This document shows, one piece after another, positions 6,319 through 10,775 of a DNA stretch of 10,775 nt. Each line of letters starts with the position of its first letter. The first letter of the stretch is position 1. This DNA comes from an uncultured Eubacteriales bacterium (GTDB lineage: Bacteria > Bacillota > Clostridia > Lachnospirales > Bianqueaceae), in assembly GCA_902493345.1 (NCBI GenBank), contig CABUPM010000074.1:1-10775 (forward strand), in the 5' to 3' direction. The position numbers and the translations under genes are program-made. Below the pieces are notes generated by a model, which saw only the letters and a program-made list of their open reading frames with translations, did not search any database and was not told where the DNA came from.

Positions 6319-6570
6319 TTACTTTCCCAGCATCTTGGCAAGCTCGCTTACCGCGTCTGCCTCATCCGGGCCGTCCGCCTGCAGCGTAACCTCTTCATCC
6401 TTCAGCATTCCCAGGGATACAATTCCCATGATGCTCTTGGCGTTCACCTGCTTGTCCTCCATGATAATGTAGATGCGGCTGGCATATTTGTTTGCCACCT
6501 GTACAAACATGGCTGCCTGACGGGACTCCAGTCCGTCTTCTAATGTTACCTTAACCTGCTTCTCGATCAT
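6319..6570 (-). CDS. Crh-like HPr-family protein lacking the phosphotransfer histidine
   Basis: The 83-residue product has HPr length and fold pattern. In HPr, His15 in the motif GLHARPA carries phosphate for the sugar phosphotransferase system, and Ser46 is phosphorylated by HprK for catabolite control. Here residues 13-20 read GLESRQAA: position 15 is Glu, 16 is Ser and 18 is Gln, while Arg17 is kept. Ser46 is intact in the context NAKSIMG (43-49), as is the C-terminal ADGPDEADAV (65-74). This is the pattern of Bacillus Crh, which has Gln15 and acts only through Ser46. The position directly after whiA is also that of crh in Bacillus. AGGAGG at 6579-6584 lies eight bases before the ATG, and the whiA stop is 19 bases upstream. 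HprK is encoded in the same operon. It cannot be the general PTS carrier; a true HPr should be elsewhere in the genome. Confidence 0.9.
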   Translation of the reverse strand: MIEKQVKVTLEDGLESRQAAMFVQVANKYASRIYIIMEDKQVNAKSIMGIVSLGMLKDEEVTLQADGPDEADAVSELAKMLGK

Positions 6571-6589
6571 TTTGATCTCCTCCTGATAT

Positions 6590-7549
6590 TTACTCTATAT
6601 TCATCATTTTCTCTTGCCGTAATTGTTCTGCCATCTGCGACAGCTTACGCAGACGATGATTGACTCCGGAACGGCCTACCGGCGGATCCAACAGCTTTCC
6701 CAGCTCCTGCAGACTCTCGTCCTGATGCTCCAGCCGCACTCTCGCCATCTGTGAAAGGGACGCCGGCAAGCCTTCCCATCCCACCTGACTGATCAGATAT
6801 TCGATATCCTTGACCTGCTTATACGCCGCCTGCACGACCTTCTGCAGATTGGCCGCCTCACAATTGACCGAGCGGTTGATCTGATTGCGCATCTCTTTTT
6901 CAATTCGGATATTCTCCAAATCCATCAAAGCTGTATAGGCCTGCATGACATTGAGGAGATCCACAATCTGTTCTCCTTCTTTCAGGTATAAGACATATAC
7001 GCTCTGATGCTGACGCTTTCTGGCAATCATGTGCATCTCCAGGCCGTAATACCCCATCAGCTCCTGCAAGGCCTCCTGATGGTCCCTGGAAACATGGATC
7101 AGCTCCGCGTGGTAATTTTTCTGCGGATTGGTCAAAGATCCGCTGCCCAGAAAAGCTCCGCGAATATACGCCTGCGCTCCGCTGCCACCTGTCCATTCCG
7201 CAGGAATTCTGCGTACATAATCCGGACCGTTGACGAGTCCCAGCTCTGTCAGGATATGATGCACCACGGATGGTTCACTCAGCACGGCTATGTACTGGAC
7301 CCACTTGTGCTGCCAACCTGTCCTGATGGAAACCGTCATCCTTATTTTATACAATTTTTCTACTAATGTAAAGACCTTTTTTATAATTGACTGCTGTTCT
7401 GTCTGAAATTGTATACGCCATGGAGAGTTTTCGATTTTGGCCCCTGTATTCAGCAGGGCGCACAGCTCCGCTTTCAGGCCTTTTCTGTCCGGCGCGTATT
7501 TTTTTGCCAATTCATTTTTAACACCCGCAGAAAAAGATTTCTGACTCAT
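6590..7549 (-). CDS. whiA: WhiA, DNA-binding regulator with LAGLIDADG-like fold
   Basis: WhiA controls sporulation and division genes in actinobacteria and affects cell division and chromosome segregation in Bacillus. The 319-residue product is the usual length. It has the N-terminal SFSAGVKNELAK (5-16), a homing-endonuclease-like domain with AYIRGAFLGSGSLT (127-140), the family segment RSVNCEAANLQKVV (226-239), and a C-terminal helix-turn-helix with LGKLLDPPVGRSGVNHRL (283-300). The catalytic acids of true homing endonucleases are not expected in this family. The ATG at 7549 is one base after the rapZ stop, and its ribosome binding site AGGAG (7558-7562) lies within the last rapZ codons, so the two are probably coupled in translation. 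In Bacillus a yvcK gene lies between these two; here none does. The N-terminal codons (about 7330-7420) are more AT-rich than the rest. Confidence 0.96.
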   Translation of the reverse strand: MSQKSFSAGVKNELAKKYAPDRKGLKAELCALLNTGAKIENSPWRIQFQTEQQSIIKKVFTLVEKLYKIRMTVSIRTGWQHKWVQYIAVLSEPSVVHHILTELGLVNGPDYVRRIPAEWTGGSGAQAYIRGAFLGSGSLTNPQKNYHAELIHVSRDHQEALQELMGYYGLEMHMIARKRQHQSVYVLYLKEGEQIVDLLNVMQAYTALMDLENIRIEKEMRNQINRSVNCEAANLQKVVQAAYKQVKDIEYLISQVGWEGLPASLSQMARVRLEHQDESLQELGKLLDPPVGRSGVNHRLRKLSQMAEQLRQEKMMNIE

Positions 7550-7550
7550 T

Positions 7551-8423
7551 TTACCCTCTCCTTACGATATCCCGATGATAACAGGAGACATTCCGTCCCT
7601 TCTCCTTGAGTCCCTTTTCAGCGAGCACCGCCATCGACACCGACCGATGCCTGCCGCCGGTACAGCCGATCCCTATGACAAGCTGGCTTTTCCCCTCCTT
7701 TTCGTATAGCGGAATCAGGAACTCCAGCATGTCCAACAGCTTATCCAGAAAGATCTGTCCGTTGCCATCCTGCATCACGTACTCCCGGACGCACTCCTCC
7801 TCGCCGGTGTGCTCCCGAAGGCTCTCCAAATAGTAGGGATTGGGCAAAAAGCGTACATCCATTACTAGATCGCAGTCCGCGGGAATCCCCCGGCTGAATC
7901 CAAAGGATACGAGCTGGATCTTCAGTCCCGGACGGGCCTTGCCGTCTCCGAAGAGGTCCTGAATGGTCCGCCGGTTCTGCCAGACATTCACATCGGAGGT
8001 ATCCATCACATAATCCGCCTGCGCGCGCATGGGCGCCAGGCACTTTCTCTCCAATGCCAGAGCCTCCTCCAGCCGGTGAATCGAAGGGTCGGAAGCCTGC
8101 AGCGGATGCATCCGCCGGGTTGTTTTATAACGGCGGATCAATTCCTCGTCCCGACAGTCCATATAGAGAACCTCTACCTGAATCCCCTTTTCCTTAAGCT
8201 CTGCAAGTATCTGGCTGAGCTGATCAAAATACCGCCAGCTGCGGATATCCACGCCAAAAGCCGCGCGTTTTTCATTGCCCGGCGTCGTCTTCCACAGCTC
8301 TACAAATCTTGGAATCAGCGTAGGCGGAAGATTATCCACGCAGTAGTATCCCAGATCCTCCAACGCATGAATCGCCGATGTCTTACCTGCGCCGCTCATC
8401 CCCGTCACAATCAGATAATGCAT
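7551..8423 (-). CDS. rapZ: RapZ/YvcJ-type nucleotide-binding protein
   Basis: RapZ in E. coli binds small RNAs and glucosamine-6-phosphate to control GlmS; the Firmicute homologue YvcJ is an NTPase whose RNA role is not established. The 290-residue product is the usual length. It has a Walker A loop GMSGAGKT (8-15), GYYCVDNLPP (25-34), a second nucleotide-fold segment CRDEELIRRYKTTRRMHPL (90-108), SFGFSRGIPADCDLVMDVRF (173-192), and the C-terminal signature GCTGGRHRSV (253-262). The ATG at 8423 has AAAGGAG four bases upstream (8428-8434). It starts 11 bases after the murB stop and ends one base before whiA. The operon context with murB and a sugar kinase fits an amino-sugar or envelope link, but that is an inference. 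Confidence 0.96.
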   Translation of the reverse strand: MHYLIVTGMSGAGKTSAIHALEDLGYYCVDNLPPTLIPRFVELWKTTPGNEKRAAFGVDIRSWRYFDQLSQILAELKEKGIQVEVLYMDCRDEELIRRYKTTRRMHPLQASDPSIHRLEEALALERKCLAPMRAQADYVMDTSDVNVWQNRRTIQDLFGDGKARPGLKIQLVSFGFSRGIPADCDLVMDVRFLPNPYYLESLREHTGEEECVREYVMQDGNGQIFLDKLLDMLEFLIPLYEKEGKSQLVIGIGCTGGRHRSVSMAVLAEKGLKEKGRNVSCYHRDIVRRG

Positions 8424-8434
8424 ATGACTCCTTT

Positions 8435-9355
8435 CTATGCCAATAAGGGCTTCAGCCCTTCCTGAGACAAATACCGCACCTCCGGCTCCAGACGGACGCC
8501 AAAGGTCTGCTCCACCCGATCCGCGACCTGCCGAACCAGCTCACGGACATCCTTTGCCGTCGCGTTTCCCCGGTTGATAACAAATCCGCAATGCTTTTCC
8601 GATACCTGAGCGCCGCCCACACTATATCCGGCAAGGCCCGCGTCTTGGATCAGCTTGCCTGCGAAAAAACCCTCCGGGCGCTTGAACATGCTGCCCGCAC
8701 TCGGGTACTCCAGCGGCTGCTTGCTCTTTCTCTGTTCAGCAAGCTCCTGCATCCGGTCCATAATCGCCTGTCTGTCCCCCGGCTGAAGCGTCATCTCCGC
8801 CCCCAGCACGATGGCGTTTTCCCGCATAAAACGGCTGCTGCGGTATTCGAACCCGGCTTCCTCCGGTCCGATCTCATGGATTCCTTCCCGGTCCAGATAC
8901 CGGATGCTGGAAACCGTCCGGCCAATCTCGCCGCCGTAGGCTCCGGCATTCATATAGACCGCGCCGCCCAGCGTTCCGGGGATTCCGGCCGCGTACTCCA
9001 TTCCTGTCAGTTCATGCTCCAATGCTGTTCTTGCGATTCTGGCCAGAGAGGCTCCGGCTCCCGCCGTAATCTGATCCCCGCGGACTTCGATCTTCGCCAG
9101 TGTTCCATCCAGCAGGATGACCGTTCCGCGAAAACCGGCATCATCCACCAGCACATTGCTTCCGCGGCCCAGGAGAATCCATGGCCTGCCGCTCTCTCGG
9201 CACCATGCCAGAACCTTTTCCAGCTGCTCTTCCCCTCCGACCTGCACCAGAACATCCGCCGGTCCGCCGATCCGAAATGTCGTATAGCCCGCCAGGCTGA
9301 CGTTCTCCTGTACATGCTCCTCTCCGACAATCGCTCTTAATTCTGCCGTATCCAT
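8435..9355 (-). CDS. murB: UDP-N-acetylenolpyruvoylglucosamine reductase MurB
   Basis: MurB is the cytoplasmic FAD enzyme that reduces UDP-GlcNAc-enolpyruvate to UDP-MurNAc with NADPH, the second committed step of peptidoglycan synthesis. The 306-residue product is the usual size of the type II enzymes. Visible motifs: TTFRIGGPAD (25-34), LGRGSNVLV (62-70), the FAD-binding GIPGTLGGAVYMNAGAYGGE (124-143), YRSSRF (171-176), YPSAGSMFKRP (217-227) with the catalytic serine S222, HCGFVINRGNATAKDV (255-270), and the C-terminal LEPEVR (289-294) with the likely catalytic E292. The ATG at 9355 has AGGAG (9364-9368) eight bases upstream, and the stop of the glucokinase gene is 18 bases upstream. All expected active-site residues are present. 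Confidence 0.97.
   Translation of the reverse strand: MDTAELRAIVGEEHVQENVSLAGYTTFRIGGPADVLVQVGGEEQLEKVLAWCRESGRPWILLGRGSNVLVDDAGFRGTVILLDGTLAKIEVRGDQITAGAGASLARIARTALEHELTGMEYAAGIPGTLGGAVYMNAGAYGGEIGRTVSSIRYLDREGIHEIGPEEAGFEYRSSRFMRENAIVLGAEMTLQPGDRQAIMDRMQELAEQRKSKQPLEYPSAGSMFKRPEGFFAGKLIQDAGLAGYSVGGAQVSEKHCGFVINRGNATAKDVRELVRQVADRVEQTFGVRLEPEVRYLSQEGLKPLLA
8445..8460 (-). repeat. small stem-loop in the last codons of murB, ahead of rapZ
   Basis: On the minus strand AAGGGC and GCCCTT form a perfect six-pair stem with the loop TGAA. It lies inside the last murB codons, about ten bases before the rapZ ribosome binding site (8428-8434). There is no T-tract, so it is not a terminator. It could tune rapZ translation or be chance in coding sequence. 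Confidence 0.35.
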
Positions 9356-9373
9356 CCCGTCATCTCCTCACCT

Positions 9374-10333
9374 TTACTGTCCCTGCATAACAAGGCAGGC
9401 CGCTCCGATTACGCCCGCGTCATTCCCCAAAGTCGCGATCCGGATATCCACCCGGCTCATATCCCCGCCGTAGATCTCCGGCTGCAAAAGCTCGTGCAGC
9501 GGCTTCAGGAGCTTCTCACCCCGTCCGGATACGCCGCCGCCCAGAATCAGGACCTCCGGCTGAAAAATATTATATATGTTTCCCAATCCGACTGCCAGGT
9601 GCTGCAGATACTCTGCCATGACCTGTTCCGCCGCGGGATCTCCCAGATCGGCCGCGTCTCCGATCATCTTGCCGTCCAGCCGCTCCAGATCGCCGCCGCA
9701 CAGCTCCCAGAGCTTGGAATCCGGCGCTTTTTTTGCCGCCTTCCTGCCCTCGCGGATCAGACCGGTCGCGGAGCTGTACGCCTCCCAGCATCCCTTGCGC
9801 CCACAGCCGCAGGGCTCTCCGCCCTCGTGAATCACCAGATGCCCCAGCTCTGTCCCGCCATGATACGCTCCGGCAAAAATCCTGCCGTCGATAATGACGC
9901 CGCCGCCGACGCCCGTTCCCAGTGTGATCATCACACTGCACCGGGTCTGGCCGCCACCTGCGCCAAACATACTCTCTCCTAATGCCGCTACATTGGCATC
10001 ATTGTCCAGATACAGCGGGATTCCCAGCGCTTCTTCCACGCACCTGCGAAAAGGCGTATGCCTGCATGTCGGCAGATTCGGCGCATAGATCAGCTCTCCA
10101 CGCTCCAGATCCACTGCTCCGGGAACGCCCAGCCCGACGCCCGCGATCTCCTTCAGCCCGACTCCTTCAGCCTCCGCCAGATCCTTCACCAGCGCGTTCA
10201 TATCCGCCGCAATCTCCTGCCACGGGCGGGAGGCGCCGGTAGGCACCGTCTTTTTCCGCAGAATCCGTCCCTGCGAATCGACCAGTGCCGCCTTGATTCC
10301 TGTTCCTCCAAGATCAATTCCCGCATATATCAT
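9374..10333 (-). CDS. glcK: ROK-family glucokinase
   Basis: This 319-residue protein has all marks of a ROK-family sugar kinase: the ATP-binding DLGGTGIKAALVD (7-19), the catalytic aspartate D112 in LDNDANVAALGE (109-120), the second phosphate loop TLGTGVGGGVIIDG (137-150), the sugar-binding GGTELGHLV (159-167) and the zinc motif CGCGRKGCWE (175-184, with C175, C177 and C182). It lacks the N-terminal DNA-binding domain of ROK repressors, so it is an enzyme. Glucose to glucose-6-phosphate is the likely reaction, by similarity to Bacillus GlcK, but other hexoses cannot be excluded. The ATG overlaps the hprK stop in an ATGA arrangement (10330-10333), which points to translational coupling. Its neighbours hprK and the Crh-like gene place it in a carbon-control setting. 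Confidence 0.93.
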   Translation of the reverse strand: MIYAGIDLGGTGIKAALVDSQGRILRKKTVPTGASRPWQEIAADMNALVKDLAEAEGVGLKEIAGVGLGVPGAVDLERGELIYAPNLPTCRHTPFRRCVEEALGIPLYLDNDANVAALGESMFGAGGGQTRCSVMITLGTGVGGGVIIDGRIFAGAYHGGTELGHLVIHEGGEPCGCGRKGCWEAYSSATGLIREGRKAAKKAPDSKLWELCGGDLERLDGKMIGDAADLGDPAAEQVMAEYLQHLAVGLGNIYNIFQPEVLILGGGVSGRGEKLLKPLHELLQPEIYGGDMSRVDIRIATLGNDAGVIGAACLVMQGQ

Positions 10334-10775
10334 TTTTTCTTCCTCTTTTCCGCTTCCTCGCGCTCCTGCTGCCGCTTCTGAATGTTCAGGGACACCTGGC
10401 GCGTCAGCTCCTCCGCCGCGTTGTACCCAAGCTTTCTCGCACGATGGTTGATGGTCGCTGTCTCGATGATTACCGCCAGATTTCGTCCCGGATGAATCGG
10501 AATCGTATAACAGACCACTTCGCTTCCCAGAAGCATCGTCGTCTCGTTGACCATACCCACACGGTCATACGTTTTATTAGAATCCCAGGCCTCCAGATGG
10601 ATGACCATATCGATCTTCTGAGACTCCTTGACAGCCTCCACTCCATAGATCTCCTTGACATTTACAATACCGATGCCCCGCAGCTCAACAAAATAGCGCA
10701 GCACCTCGGGACTCGTACCGATCAGCTCATTTTCTCCGACCCTGCGGATCTCCACCATATCATCCGCGACCAGCC
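10330..10775 (-). CDS. hprK: HPr kinase/phosphorylase HprK, N-terminal part outside the window
   Basis: HprK phosphorylates and dephosphorylates Ser46 of HPr and Crh in response to glycolytic intermediates, driving CcpA-dependent catabolite control. Only the C-terminal 147 residues of a protein that is usually about 310 are visible. The frame runs to the window edge, upstream of the ATG at 10758, and begins LVADDMVEIRRVG. The family signature RGIGIVNVKEIYG is clear, followed by HLEAWD and IPIHPGRNLAVIIETATINH. The Walker A loop that binds the nucleotide must lie beyond the edge. The tail is strongly charged (RQQEREEAEKRKKK). The stop codon overlaps the glucokinase start. Its presumed partner, the Crh-like protein with Ser46, is the last gene of the same operon. 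Confidence 0.95.
   Translation of the reverse strand, partial: LVADDMVEIRRVGENELIGTSPEVLRYFVELRGIGIVNVKEIYGVEAVKESQKIDMVIHLEAWDSNKTYDRVGMVNETTMLLGSEVVCYTIPIHPGRNLAVIIETATINHRARKLGYNAAEELTRQVSLNIQKRQQEREEAEKRKKK

Noticed and set aside
6258..6341. Upstream ATG as start of the alcohol dehydrogenase
   Set aside because: It would begin inside the HPr-like gene and read through the terminator hairpin, adding 27 residues not seen in the family.
8591..9340. A 249-codon plus-strand open frame opposite murB
   Set aside because: MurB is complete with all active-site motifs on the minus strand; the opposite frame shows no family features.
1..10775. Mobile elements, CRISPR arrays, tRNA or rRNA genes, phage or defence genes
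   Set aside because: None seen on either strand: no transposase or integrase motifs, no regularly spaced repeats and no cloverleaf-like segments; nearly all the window is explained by the listed genes.

Overview
The window reads as chromosomal housekeeping DNA from a low-to-mid GC Firmicute of class Clostridia, most likely a member of Lachnospiraceae. Support comes from a four-cysteine (zinc-ribbon) ribosomal protein L28, sigma-A promoters with extended -10 boxes, strong AGGAGG ribosome binding sites, and the gene orders rpmB / asp23-fakA-recG and hprK-ROK kinase-murB-rapZ-whiA-HPr-like. The family assignment is an inference from gene order. No mobile element, CRISPR array, tRNA or rRNA was seen, and no gene-free stretch is longer than 300 bases.

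Layout. (1) 1-3836, minus strand: an asp23/gls24-like gene, the fakA/yloV-type DAK2 gene (TTG start), then recG (GTG start, C-terminal end cut by the window edge), with gaps of 20 and 17 nt. (2) 3837-4085: a divergent promoter region with two well-formed sigma-A promoters back to back, one for asp23-fakA-recG and one for rpmB. (3) 4086-4357, plus strand: rpmB and its strong terminator. (4) 4376-6260: two convergent accessory genes, a six-helix YczE/YitT-like (DUF6198-type) membrane protein on plus and an iron-containing alcohol dehydrogenase on minus, sharing a terminator hairpin between them. (5) 6319-10775, minus strand: a tight operon hprK (N-terminus cut off)-glucokinase-murB-rapZ-whiA-Crh-like, closed by a terminator at 6276-6307.

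How the genes fit together. The right-hand operon links carbon status to envelope synthesis: HprK phosphorylates Ser46 of HPr/Crh proteins, the ROK kinase makes glucose-6-phosphate, MurB makes UDP-MurNAc, RapZ is an amino-sugar-linked NTPase and RNA-binding family, and WhiA is a DNA-binding regulator of division and envelope genes. The HPr-like protein keeps Ser46 but has Glu at position 15 in place of the PTS histidine, so it is a Crh-type regulator rather than a phosphocarrier. The yvcK/glmR gene that separates rapZ from whiA in Bacillus is absent. The left-hand operon covers envelope stress (Asp23/Gls24), fatty acid phosphorylation (FakA) and fork repair (RecG).

Most of the window is ordinary. 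The points most worth a second look are the Crh-like protein without His15 in an operon with hprK, the alcohol dehydrogenase that appears to have lost about ten residues and one metal-ligand histidine, and two terminator-like hairpins placed directly ahead of the ribosome binding sites of the two accessory genes. I found no clear candidate for a wholly new multi-gene system.
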